Assembly: GCA_013153715.1 (NCBI GenBank)
Contig: JAADDW010000019.1
Coordinates: 1 to 64,000, forward strand
DNA: 64,000 nucleotides
Reading direction: 5' to 3'
DNA from: Campylobacterota bacterium
Lineage (GTDB): Bacteria; Campylobacterota; Campylobacteria; Campylobacterales; Nitratiruptoraceae
Shown here: in pieces, positions 8,682-20,221 of the stretch
How the letters are laid out: every line of letters begins with the position of its first letter
How positions within the stretch are numbered: the stretch's first letter is position 1
The notes under the pieces: generated by a model
Told to the model about the DNA's origin: nothing
The model's input: the letters and a program-made list of their open reading frames with translations, nothing else
Databases searched by the model: none
Made by a program: the position numbers and the translations under genes

Positions 8682-9107
8682 ATGGACTACCTGAAGGAGA
8701 TTATAGATTACGGGGTGATCGGTCTGCTCTTTCTCATGAGTTTCATCACCCTCTGGTTTACCATTGAGAGGCTCCTCTTCTATCGGAGTGTCGATCTTAC
8801 CAAATATAGGAAAAAGGAGGAGCTGGAGATCGATTTGAGCGCCAATCTTTCGGCCATTGCGACTATCGCCAGTAGTGCTCCCTATATCGGACTGCTGGGG
8901 ACGGTGCTGGGTATTATCCTCACCTTCTACACAATGGGAGAGAGAGGGATAGTGGAGACAAAGGAGATTATGAGCGGCCTCGCTCTCGCCCTTAAGGCGA
9001 CGGCTATGGGGCTCATCGTAGCCATTCCTGCCACCATTTTTTACAATATGTTAGTTCGGAAGATGGAAGTACTCCTGGCCCGGTGGGATATTCTCCATGA
9101 AGATTAA
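8682..9107 (+). CDS. exbB: MotA/TolQ/ExbB proton channel family protein
   Basis: SSAPYIGLLGTVLGIILTF...ALKATAMGLIVAIPATIFYN. Confidence 0.88.
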   Translation: MDYLKEIIDYGVIGLLFLMSFITLWFTIERLLFYRSVDLTKYRKKEELEIDLSANLSAIATIASSAPYIGLLGTVLGIILTFYTMGERGIVETKEIMSGLALALKATAMGLIVAIPATIFYNMLVRKMEVLLARWDILHED

Positions 9108-9471
9108 GAGGTTCGATCAGATCAATGTAATCCCCTTCATCGATATTATGCTGGTCCTGCTGGTTATCGTTCTGACAACGGCCTCCTTCATAGCCAAGGG
9201 GATCATTCCCCTCGATCTCCCCAAAGCTGGAAGTGGCCAGGAACTCCCTGTCAAGAGGATAGAGATCTCCATCGATAGGGAAGGGAAACTCTTCCTCGGG
9301 GGGGAGAGAGTGGGCCTGGAGGAGCTCCGCCAGAAATTGGCTTCCATCTCCCTCAAGAGTACAATTCTTCTGAGGACAGACAAGAATAGCCGCTTCCAAT
9401 CTTTCATTACCGTTCTCGATCTCCTGAAGAGCAGAGGGTTTGAGAAGATAGACCTTGAAACCGAGAGATGA
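9097..9471 (+). CDS. exbD: ExbD/TolR family protein
   Basis: INVIPFIDIMLVLLVIVLTTASF; overlaps exbB. Confidence 0.88.
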   Translation: MKIKRFDQINVIPFIDIMLVLLVIVLTTASFIAKGIIPLDLPKAGSGQELPVKRIEISIDREGKLFLGGERVGLEELRQKLASISLKSTILLRTDKNSRFQSFITVLDLLKSRGFEKIDLETER

Positions 9472-10337
9472 AACGCTCCTTTCTCATCGCTTTGGCCATC
9501 TACCTCCTGGTAGGGGCTCTCCTCTACCATATTCCGTGGAAGAGGGATACTCACCCTCCGAAGAAGAGAATATCCCTATCCGGACTCAATATTGTCTCAC
9601 CTCCCCCCAGACAGAAGCCGCCCCCGAAAGAGTCTCTTCCCTGCCCTTGCACTCGGACCCATGAACCTCCTACTCCCCAGCGGTTCCTCCCCCCTCCCAA
9701 GAGCCTCCCCCTTGTGAAGGAGACTCCCAAGAGAGTTGAGGAGCCGAAAAAAGAGGCGAAGGCTCCGAAGAAGAAGAAGGTAAAGAAAAAGGTAAAGAAA
9801 AAGGTGGTGAAGAGAAAGGTGCGAAAGAGGAAGGTGAGAAAGAGGATAAAGAGGAGAGTGAAGAGGACAGAGAGGGTGGAAAAGGTGAAGAGGGTGAGGA
9901 GGGAGAGGCCTTTAAAGCCTCCTGAGGAGAGGGTAGTTCAGAATACCCCCTCCCCTCTCCCTGTGGAGAGATCCTCTCCGGCCGAGAGGGTGGCTGTCCC
10001 CCCTCCATCTCCTCCCCGATCGGCTCCTTCCCAGGAGAGGAGGGTAAATTATCAGACCCGTTACCTCCAAAGCTATGCCGACCAGATCCGCCAGGCTATC
10101 CTCCGCCACCGCTTCTATCCAAGAGTTGCGAGGAAGGGGAAAAAGGAGGGGGTCGTCACTATCTCCTTCAAACTCACCCCCTCTGGCTCTGTTAAAGAGT
10201 TGCGGGTTGTCACCTCTAGCGGCCATAAAATCCTGGATAGGGCCGCCCTCCGTTCCGTAAGGAGGGCCTCTCGGGAGTTTCCCAAACCTGAAGAGAGTGT
10301 CACAATCAAGGTCCCCATAGAGTTTCGTTTAAGATAA
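9468..10337 (+). CDS. tonB: energy transducer TonB
   Basis: N-terminal TM, P/K/R-rich linker, C-terminal GVVTISFKLTPSGSVKELRVVTSSGHKILDRAALRSVR. Confidence 0.88.
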   Translation: MKRSFLIALAIYLLVGALLYHIPWKRDTHPPKKRISLSGLNIVSPPPRQKPPPKESLPCPCTRTHEPPTPQRFLPPPKSLPLVKETPKRVEEPKKEAKAPKKKKVKKKVKKKVVKRKVRKRKVRKRIKRRVKRTERVEKVKRVRRERPLKPPEERVVQNTPSPLPVERSSPAERVAVPPPSPPRSAPSQERRVNYQTRYLQSYADQIRQAILRHRFYPRVARKGKKEGVVTISFKLTPSGSVKELRVVTSSGHKILDRAALRSVRRASREFPKPEESVTIKVPIEFRLR

Positions 10338-10394
10338 TTAATTGACTTTTAACAGAGATGAGTTAGACTCGCCGGAAAAAAGGGAGGAGGTCCT

Positions 10395-11435
10395 ATGGTT
10401 CATCGTATTCTCGGGATTTTGGCTATCCCTCTGCTCCTGTTTGCCTTTACAAAGAGCGTTACCCATCCCAAACTGATTAGTGACAGCAGATGGTGCGACA
10501 TTTGTGGTATGAACCTTCCCAAATTCTTCAAGACGAACCATGCTGTAGTTCTCAAAGATGGGAGCAAAAAGGAGTACTGTTCCCTCCACTGCTTCGCCCA
10601 GGATTACAGGAAAATAGGGGAGAAAGTAGAGAGAATTCTCGTTGTCGACGGGGCGACGGGAGAGTGGATAGAGGCTCCACAAGCTTTCTATGTCGTTGGA
10701 AGCGATGTAGAGGGGACCATGAGTCCCGTTAGTAAAATTGCCTTCAAGAGTAGGGAAGAGGCTGAAAAGTTTGTGAGGGAGCATGGTGGAGAGATAATGG
10801 ATTTCGATGAGGTTCTGAAGATCGCCCTCAAGAGCTTGGAGAGGGAGAATGAGCGGATTATGAGGAAGAAGAGGCTCAAAATCTACCCCATGGGCAAGAT
10901 GCTCTACAAAAGATACTGCAAAGAGGGGGTAGACAAGGGACAATTCCACTCCCTCTCCGAGCTGAAAGAGTACCTCCTCCGCACCTGCCCTCCAGAGATC
11001 AGGGAGAACGGAAAGAGGCTCCAGGCCCTCGCCCTCTACATTTGGGAGGCCAAAGATAGAAAGAGAGTTGAGGTTCCCAAGGAGGCTAAATGTCCCATTT
11101 GCGGGATGTTTGTGGCAAAATATCCCCGATGGGCGGCCCTCATTGTCACTTCCGACGGAGAGAAGCTCTATTTCGATGGAGTTAAAGATATGATGAAGTA
11201 CTATCTCCGCCATAGGGATCGGGTTAGAGAGGTCATCGTCACTGATTACTACAGCGGTGAGGCCATTGATGGGAAGAGGGCCTACTATGTCTTGGGGAGT
11301 GATCTCTATGGTCCCATGGGGAAGGAACTCATTCCCTTCAAAAGGGAGAGAGAGGCCCGAGAGTTCATGAGAGACCACGGAGGAAGGGTTATTAGATTTG
11401 ATGAGATCGATGGAAAGGTAATAGAGAAGCTGTGA
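10395..11435 (+). CDS. tandem NosL-like domain protein
   Basis: Two related blocks: WCDICGMNLPKF...DGSKKEYCSLHC and CPICGMFVAKYPRWAALIVTSDGEKLYFDG. Confidence 0.8.
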   Translation: MVHRILGILAIPLLLFAFTKSVTHPKLISDSRWCDICGMNLPKFFKTNHAVVLKDGSKKEYCSLHCFAQDYRKIGEKVERILVVDGATGEWIEAPQAFYVVGSDVEGTMSPVSKIAFKSREEAEKFVREHGGEIMDFDEVLKIALKSLERENERIMRKKRLKIYPMGKMLYKRYCKEGVDKGQFHSLSELKEYLLRTCPPEIRENGKRLQALALYIWEAKDRKRVEVPKEAKCPICGMFVAKYPRWAALIVTSDGEKLYFDGVKDMMKYYLRHRDRVREVIVTDYYSGEAIDGKRAYYVLGSDLYGPMGKELIPFKREREAREFMRDHGGRVIRFDEIDGKVIEKL

Positions 11436-11728
11436 AGAGAGTTACTACATTGGGGGTAGGGGTAGCTCTTCTCACTCTTTTAACTCTGTGGGAGATCGTC
11501 TCCCTCGTCACTCTCCACTATCCTGGAGAGGGGTATATCTTCACGACCGATAGTGCCCTCTCAACAGAAGCCCACTTCATACGGGAGAGGAGTGTGACAG
11601 ACCTTGTGGAAGTTTTTGGTCAAGGTCCGGGGCTTCTCCCCTATTTTGCCAGTGATTATACCTACCACCCTCCCCCCTATCTCAACGCCCATAGCCGATT
11701 GGAGAGAGGATCGCCTGCTCTGCCCTAG
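11432..11728 (+). CDS. hypothetical protein, possibly truncated or frameshifted
   Basis: ORF overlapping the upstream stop by 4 bp; an overlapping frame (11604-11849) continues past its stop. Confidence 0.45.
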   Translation: MKRVTTLGVGVALLTLLTLWEIVSLVTLHYPGEGYIFTTDSALSTEAHFIRERSVTDLVEVFGQGPGLLPYFASDYTYHPPPYLNAHSRLERGSPALP

Positions 11729-11884
11729 AGCCAGGGTCTCTGAAGCTGATGGACAGCTGAACTCCTATCGGGTGACACAGGAGAGATTCTACATCCTAGG
11801 AAAGGAGGGAAGTAGGCGCTTCCTCCCGACTGCCAGAGAGAGAAAATAGAGTAGACTCGGTGGTCGGGATTCTGCGCTGAAAGT

Positions 11885-13042
11885 GTGATGAAACTTCTGG
11901 AATTTGCCCTTCTCCAGCTCTGGAGGCGGCGCTACAAGAATTTGGCAGTCTTTTTAGTTCTCATGTTCCTCGTTGCCGTTGTGGCCTCCCTCTTCCTCAC
12001 AGCAGGTTCTATTAGGACCCTTCTCTACCGCACTCTGGACGATCTTCCCGACATCTACCTCCAGAGGGTCGTCGCCGGAAGGTTGACCCCCTTTGAAGAG
12101 GAGCGGATCGAGAAGATTATAGAGATTGCAGGAGTCGAAGAGGTCTATCCCAGAGTTTGGGGATACTACTACTTTCAGCCTGCGGGTCTCAATTTCACCG
12201 TTGTAGGAGTCGATCCGGACTATCCACCCTTCTCCAAGGCCGTAACCCAGCTCCTCGCCTCCCGCAATTTGCCCCGTGATGGAATGGTTGTAGGCGAGGG
12301 GGTGGCAAAGATCCTAGAGAGCCACTGGTATAGAGAGAGTTTCAATTTCATCCGTCCAGATGGGTCCAAGGTGAACATCAAACTCCTTGGGACATTTTCC
12401 TCCGATACCCTTCTCAACTACGATACAGTTCTCCTCCATCTCTCGACAGCTAGAAAAATTTTTGGGATGGAGGAGGGGGAGGTTACCGATGTGGCCATCA
12501 ATATCTCCAATCCCGAGGAGCTCTCCACAATCTCCCAGAAGCTCCGCTATCTCTTTCCCGATTCCAGGGTAATTACACGGGAAGATCTGAAGGCCAGCTA
12601 CCAAAATGTCTTTGACTACAAAAGCGGTGTCTTTTTAGGATTTATGATTGTGGCCTTCATAGCCTTTTTCATCCTCGTCTTCGAGAAGGCGACCAGCATC
12701 TCCCGAGAACAGACCCGAGAGATAGCTGTTCTCAAAGCTGTAGGGTGGAGGGTGAGCGATATTTTGAAGATGAAGTTTCTGGAGAGTCTGATAGTTGTCC
12801 TCCTAGCCTACTGGGTAGGGATTATGGTTGCCTACTGGTGGGTTTACATTCTCCAGGCTCCCCTTATCGGTAATCTCTTCAGCGGTTTTAGTATTCTGAA
12901 GCCTCCCTTTCTCCTTGAGCCCTTCTGGGATCTCTCCCTCTTTGTGACGATCTTCATGGTAACCGCTCCCCTCTATCTGGCGGCTACTATAATTCCCAAC
13001 TGGCAGGCGGCTGTCAGTGATATTGAGGAGGCTTTGAGGTGA
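11885..13042 (+). CDS. FtsX-like ABC transporter permease
   Basis: N-terminal TM, large periplasmic domain, C-terminal TMs with EQTREIAVLKAVGWRVSDIL. Confidence 0.88.
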   Translation: MMKLLEFALLQLWRRRYKNLAVFLVLMFLVAVVASLFLTAGSIRTLLYRTLDDLPDIYLQRVVAGRLTPFEEERIEKIIEIAGVEEVYPRVWGYYYFQPAGLNFTVVGVDPDYPPFSKAVTQLLASRNLPRDGMVVGEGVAKILESHWYRESFNFIRPDGSKVNIKLLGTFSSDTLLNYDTVLLHLSTARKIFGMEEGEVTDVAINISNPEELSTISQKLRYLFPDSRVITREDLKASYQNVFDYKSGVFLGFMIVAFIAFFILVFEKATSISREQTREIAVLKAVGWRVSDILKMKFLESLIVVLLAYWVGIMVAYWWVYILQAPLIGNLFSGFSILKPPFLLEPFWDLSLFVTIFMVTAPLYLAATIIPNWQAAVSDIEEALR

Positions 13043-13713
13043 TAGAGCTCGTCGGTGTAACCAAAATTTACAACTACGGCACAGTTCGGGAGGTCCACGC
13101 CCTCAAAGAGGTCAATCTCCGGATCGACCGTGGAGAGACCCTCCTCCTCATGGGGCCCAGCGGTAGTGGGAAGAGCACACTCCTCTCCCTGATAGGGGGA
13201 CTGACCCGCCCCACATTTGGTCGGGTTGTGGTCGATGGGGAGGATATATCCAAGTTGAAGGAACATTTTCTCGCCGACTTCCGCCGCACCCATATCGGCT
13301 TCATCTTTCAGCGTTTCAATCTCCTTGAGGAGCTGAGTGTTCTGGATAATGTTATGCTTCCCCTCATCGTCGAGTCTGTGGAGTGGAGAGAGATGGAGGC
13401 GAGGGGGAGGGAGTTGCTGGAGAGCTTAGGTCTCGGGAGTAAGGTAGATCAGAGAGTCTCCCGTCTGAGCGGAGGGGAGCGTCAGAGGGTCGCCATAGCC
13501 CGGGCCCTCATCAATCGGCCTACTATTATTGTTGCCGATGAGCCTACAGCCAATCTTGACGCCGCTCTGAGCCGCCAATTCATGGAGTGGCTGAAGGGTA
13601 TGAAAGGGGAGGGGAAGACCATCGTCATCGCCACCCATGATCCCCGATTTCTGGAGTTGGAGAGTGTAGATCGGATTGTGGAGGTGAGGGAGGGCCATGT
13701 TTACGACGCCTGA
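13039..13713 (+). CDS. LolD/MacB-type ABC transporter ATP-binding protein
   Basis: GPSGSGKSTLLSLIGGL Walker A, LSGGERQRVAIARAL signature, IIVADEPTANLD Walker B. Confidence 0.93.
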   Translation: MIELVGVTKIYNYGTVREVHALKEVNLRIDRGETLLLMGPSGSGKSTLLSLIGGLTRPTFGRVVVDGEDISKLKEHFLADFRRTHIGFIFQRFNLLEELSVLDNVMLPLIVESVEWREMEARGRELLESLGLGSKVDQRVSRLSGGERQRVAIARALINRPTIIVADEPTANLDAALSRQFMEWLKGMKGEGKTIVIATHDPRFLELESVDRIVEVREGHVYDA

Positions 13714-14614
13714 GATCGTTATCAACCTTCTAGTCGATTCCCTTGTTTACCTCTTTCTCCTTCTCGCAATTTCCATTGCTGTCCGAATAGTTCTCTTCTT
13801 CAATCCCCAGGAGGATACCCCCCTCCAATACCGACTCCAGAAGCAGAGTTATCTCCTGGCAACCATAGCTCTCTTCGCCCTCGCCTTGAAGATCCCCCTC
13901 TTTTTCTACTTTGTCTATGCCCTCGACAAACTCTCCAATATCATTCCCGGAGCGATGTGCGCCGCTGGAGTCGTCACAGCCAATCGGTACGGGGTCTGGC
14001 TCTTCCTGACCAAACTTTTGGGGATCTACCTCTTCTCTCTCTGGATCATCCTCCACCTTCGGGATATGGAACGGAGAGATTACCTCCTCACGAAGAGGAA
14101 GTTTCTCCTCTTCATTGTAATCTTCTTGGTGGCGACTGTGGAGTATCTCCTCCTCTGGCTCTACCTCCTCAATCTCGATCTCGGGAAGGTTGTGAGCTGT
14201 TGCGGTGTCCTCTTCAACCCTGTCAAATCGAGCTCCCTCTTCGGACCCCTCCTCTCCCTCCCTCCAAAGATAGTGGCCCTCTCTCCCTATCTCCTCCTCC
14301 TCATCGCCTTCGTAGGGCGGGGGTGGCTCTTCCGATTGGCCCACCTCCTCCTCATTCCAGCCTCCATCCTCGCCATCATCCTCTTCTTCTCCCCTTACAT
14401 TTATGAACTTCCAACCCACCACTGCCCCTTCTGTCTCCTCCAGAAGGAGTATTCCTATGTTGGCTACCTCATCTATGTAACTCTCTTCCTCGGGACCACC
14501 TTTGGGCTAGTTGGAGATCGGAAGAGGGCCCTCTTCTTCGATACAATCGCTCTGGGGATATTGAGTGGATATGTTGTAGGATACTACTGGAAGAACGGGG
14601 TCTGGCTCTTCTGA
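13697..14614 (+). CDS. polytopic membrane protein with CC and CPFC motifs
   Basis: Multiple TM segments; VVSCCGVLF and THHCPFCLL cysteine motifs; overlaps the ATPase gene. Confidence 0.6.
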   Translation: MFTTPEIVINLLVDSLVYLFLLLAISIAVRIVLFFNPQEDTPLQYRLQKQSYLLATIALFALALKIPLFFYFVYALDKLSNIIPGAMCAAGVVTANRYGVWLFLTKLLGIYLFSLWIILHLRDMERRDYLLTKRKFLLFIVIFLVATVEYLLLWLYLLNLDLGKVVSCCGVLFNPVKSSSLFGPLLSLPPKIVALSPYLLLLIAFVGRGWLFRLAHLLLIPASILAIILFFSPYIYELPTHHCPFCLLQKEYSYVGYLIYVTLFLGTTFGLVGDRKRALFFDTIALGILSGYVVGYYWKNGVWLF

Positions 14615-14633
14615 GCCTCTCCGTCAGATGGAG

Positions 14634-14951
14634 TTAAGCGTAGGTCGAGATAGTACTCTCTCCGTCGTCGGTTGAGGATGTCGTCGGCTCTTCTCTGTAC
14701 TGATCGAGTACGGAGTTAATAGTTTTGAGGAGCTCCTCCTGATCCATTGTCGTCGGATCGAGCTCTCTCAGCTGGGATACGACCTCTTTTCTCTGATCGT
14801 CAGAGAGTGACTGGAGCTCTTCCTGGAGGGCTTGTCGCTCTTCGAGGGGGAGGGACTGCATAATCTTACCCATTCCCATACCTCCACCTTGTCCCCTCTG
14901 ATGCTGATACTGGTGGAGCTGTTGTGTCGCATCGATCCCACTGATATTCAT
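14634..14951 (-). CDS. small hypothetical protein
   Basis: Helical, Gln/Glu-rich ORF with SD GGGAGG upstream. Confidence 0.5.
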   Translation of the reverse strand: MNISGIDATQQLHQYQHQRGQGGGMGMGKIMQSLPLEERQALQEELQSLSDDQRKEVVSQLRELDPTTMDQEELLKTINSVLDQYREEPTTSSTDDGESTISTYA

Positions 14952-15000
14952 GAATACCTCCCTAAATGATTTTGTGCTATTATCCTACAACTTCAGTATG

Positions 15001-17156
<2,156 letters not shown>

Positions 17157-17169
17157 CTATCACCTCCTT

Positions 17170-17439
17170 TTACTCAAGAATTCCGAGAATGTCATCTGTC
17201 TGAAGAATGAGATACTCTTTCCCTTCAAGGGTTATATCTGTACCGCTATATTTGGCGAAGACAACCCTGTCTCCCACTTTGATATGGCCCTCCTCTTCAA
17301 CCTCTGGGCCGATGGCGAGAACATTTCCTTCGAGAGGTTTCTCTTTGGCATTGTCTGGGATGATGATCCCTGATGGGGTCTTTTCAGGCTCATCAACTCG
17401 CTCTACCAGTACTCTGTTACCGAGGGGCTTAAAATTCAT
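17170..17439 (-). CDS. groES: co-chaperonin GroES
   Basis: [35 protein letters not shown]. Confidence 0.98.
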   Translation of the reverse strand: MNFKPLGNRVLVERVDEPEKTPSGIIIPDNAKEKPLEGNVLAIGPEVEEEGHIKVGDRVVFAKYSGTDITLEGKEYLILQTDDILGILE

Positions 17440-17461
17440 TGCGTCCTCCTTCTGAATGTTT

Positions 17462-17488
17462 TTATCACTCGAACTTTTTTAGTGCCAA
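17462..17488 (-). promoter_or_regulatory. CIRCE-like HrcA operator upstream of groES
   Basis: Minus strand TTGGCACTA-AAAAAGTTC-GAGTGATAA versus consensus TTAGCACTC-N9-GAGTGCTAA. Confidence 0.75.
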
Positions 17489-17654
17489 AATTTTATACTA
17501 TGAAAGCTTAAATTAAACTTAAAATAGCTGGATTTTATCACCATTTTTTAGCCCAATAAACTTAAATTATATTAGTTTTTTAAGAATATGCTTTGTCTTC
17601 CCCGGAGTGTAAAGTTTAACAGGGTATAATTAATGAAAAAATCGGAGTGCTACC

Positions 17655-20213
17655 ATGAAGAAGTTCCTCCTCTTTCTCCTGGGATTACTGGTTCTCCTTG
17701 TAGGTGGGGTGGCCGGTCTCCTCTTCACTCGAAGCGGTAATGAGTTGGCACGCCCCTATATCGAAAAGGCCCTCAAAGAGCGGCTCCCTGTCGATCTTCA
17801 GCTGGAGAGGTTCTCCCTCTTCCCCGTCGATATTCGGCTCTCCCTAGCCGACGGGTCCACCATTGAGGTCGATGGGAAGATAGATCCCCTGAAGCAGGCC
17901 TTCGATCTCAACTATAGCGTCAGGGTCAAGGAGTTGGCCAATCTCAAACCCCTCACCAATGCCGATCTCCAGGGACCCCTCAATACCGACGGGAGGGCCT
18001 ACGGAGTGGTCCAGAAGTTTGCAGTCGAGGGAGAGAGCGATGTGGCCCAGAGTGATACCTCCTACCGTGTCCAGATAGTGGATCTGGATCCGAAATTTGT
18101 TGTGGCGCAGGTGAAACAGGCAAGAATAGAGAAACTGCTCCATATGGTGAAACAGCCCCAGTTCATCTATGGAAGGGCCGATCTCGACGCCAATTTGACA
18201 GACCTCAATCCGGACCATCTCAAGGGAAATTTCGATCTTCTCGTCAAGAGGGCTGTCGTCAACCGCCGCCTCATGAAGAAGAATTTCAAGGTCAATCTTC
18301 CCAAGACAGTGATCCGGAGCGCTACCAAGGCGAAACTTGTCGGTCAGAAGATCACCTTCGCCTCCAAGACTAACTCCAACCTCCTCAAGCTGGACCTTAA
18401 AGGGGTCTTCAATGTCAAAGGGAAAGCGATCAATATGAAATACAATATGAAGGTTGGCAGATTGGAGCTCCTGAAACCCATTACCCAGGCCCCCCTTCGG
18501 GGTCCCTTGAATACTAGTGGTAGTGTGCGGGGAAGGTTGGAGGGCGATCTGAAGATTGTCGGGGTCAGCGATATAGCCAAGAGCCGTACAGATTACAATG
18601 TGGAGATCGTGAAGGGGAAACCTCGAAAGGTTATCGCCAACATGCAGAAGGCCCGGATAGAGAAACTCCTCTATATGGTTGAACAGCCCCAGTTCCTCTC
18701 CGGGATCCTCAATCTGAAGGCCAATTTGACCAGCCTCGATCCCAAGAGACTCAAGGGTGATTTTACCGTGAAGATAGATAGGGGAGTTGTCAATCGGACC
18801 GTTATGAAGAGATCCTTCGGAGTCGATCTCCCCAAAACTGTCATCAGGAGTCTCACAAAGGCAAAATTGGCGGGCGAGAAGGTAACCTTTGCCTCTAAGA
18901 CCAACTCCAACCTCTTGAAACTGGATCTCAAGGGGCTCTTCAATGCCCGTAAAGAGTCTACCGCCATGGAATATGATCTGAAAATAGGGAAGCTGGAGCT
19001 CTTGAAACCCATAACCAAAGCCGATCTGAGGGGTCCCCTCAACACCAAGGGAAAGGTCCATGGGGATAAGAGAAAGATGAAGGTCAGCGGTTCCAGCGAT
19101 TTAGCAGGTTCCCAGACCACCTATACCCTTCTTTTGAAGGAGTACAAGCCTACTTCCGTTCAGGCTACCATCAACGGAGCTCGACTCTCCAAACTCCTCT
19201 ACATGGTTTATGAGCCCATCTATGCCGAGGGAAAAATCGATGGAACTCTCCACCTGACCAATTTGGATCCTGCCCATCTGACAGGAAAGATCGACCTCAA
19301 TGTTCGGGACGGGGTGACAAAGCCTACCGTTCTGAAAAAGGAGTTTGATTTTGAACAGGCGAGAATTACATTTCATGCCACCAATAAACTCCACTTTCAA
19401 GATGGAAAGGGCCAGAGTGATCTCCATCTCGTCTCCAGCGTGGCCGATCTTGTTGCAAAGGATTCTCTCATCGATCTCGGAAAGGGATCTCTCAAAGCTC
19501 CCTATACTTTGACCGTTCCCGATCTGAATAAGCTCTACTTCGTGACGAAACGGCACCTCAAGGGAAAAATTCGGGTCAACGGAGAGATCGACAAGGAGAA
19601 GGATCGCCTCCTCGTGACTGCCCACAGTAATACTCTTGGAGGAAAGGTTGATCTGCGGCTCCTCAACGACGATCTCACAGCCCACCTCAAGGGAATTCAG
19701 TTTACGGCCTTGACCGATATGCTCCTCTATCCGAGGGTCTTCACCTCCTCACTCGATGCCGATTTACGCTATAATCTCGCCTCCAAAAAGGGAAATCTGT
19801 TGGCTCAAGCCTTCGACGGTCGGATCCTGCCCAACCAGTTGAGCTTCCTGCTCGCCCAGATGGCCAAGTTCGACATTACGAAGGAGATATACAAGAAGAC
19901 AACGCTGACCAGCAGGATTGAGGATCAGAAGATCATTTCCGACCTCGATATGAAGAGCCGACTGACCCATATTGTCTCCCAGGATGCCCTCTTGGATCTC
20001 AAGAGGAACCAGGTTTACGCCAAGTTGCAGATCGACATCCAAGGGCGTCCCGTCTATGTGAAGATCAAGGGAGATGTCCAGCAACCCAAAATTACCCTTG
20101 ATGTGAAATCCCTCTTCAAGTCCCGTGTTAAGAAGGAGCTAAACAAACGGCTGGAGAAGGAGTTTGGGGATAAAATTCCAGATGTAGCCAAAGAGATTAT
20201 GAATCTCTTTTAA
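17655..20213 (+). CDS. AsmA/TamB-like envelope protein with internal repeats
   Basis: N-terminal TM; three ~177-aa repeats starting at [AP][DP]L[QR]GPLNT; beta-rich composition. Confidence 0.6.
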   Translation: MKKFLLFLLGLLVLLVGGVAGLLFTRSGNELARPYIEKALKERLPVDLQLERFSLFPVDIRLSLADGSTIEVDGKIDPLKQAFDLNYSVRVKELANLKPLTNADLQGPLNTDGRAYGVVQKFAVEGESDVAQSDTSYRVQIVDLDPKFVVAQVKQARIEKLLHMVKQPQFIYGRADLDANLTDLNPDHLKGNFDLLVKRAVVNRRLMKKNFKVNLPKTVIRSATKAKLVGQKITFASKTNSNLLKLDLKGVFNVKGKAINMKYNMKVGRLELLKPITQAPLRGPLNTSGSVRGRLEGDLKIVGVSDIAKSRTDYNVEIVKGKPRKVIANMQKARIEKLLYMVEQPQFLSGILNLKANLTSLDPKRLKGDFTVKIDRGVVNRTVMKRSFGVDLPKTVIRSLTKAKLAGEKVTFASKTNSNLLKLDLKGLFNARKESTAMEYDLKIGKLELLKPITKADLRGPLNTKGKVHGDKRKMKVSGSSDLAGSQTTYTLLLKEYKPTSVQATINGARLSKLLYMVYEPIYAEGKIDGTLHLTNLDPAHLTGKIDLNVRDGVTKPTVLKKEFDFEQARITFHATNKLHFQDGKGQSDLHLVSSVADLVAKDSLIDLGKGSLKAPYTLTVPDLNKLYFVTKRHLKGKIRVNGEIDKEKDRLLVTAHSNTLGGKVDLRLLNDDLTAHLKGIQFTALTDMLLYPRVFTSSLDADLRYNLASKKGNLLAQAFDGRILPNQLSFLLAQMAKFDITKEIYKKTTLTSRIEDQKIISDLDMKSRLTHIVSQDALLDLKRNQVYAKLQIDIQGRPVYVKIKGDVQQPKITLDVKSLFKSRVKKELNKRLEKEFGDKIPDVAKEIMNLF

Positions 20214-20221
20214 GGAGAGGA

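Noticed and set aside
9670-10008. Ser/Pro-rich minus-strand ORF
   Set aside because: Antisense of the Lys/Arg-rich TonB linker
17844-19061. 405-aa minus-strand ORF with apparent repeats
   Set aside because: Antisense to the AsmA/TamB-like gene; its repeats mirror the sense-strand repeats
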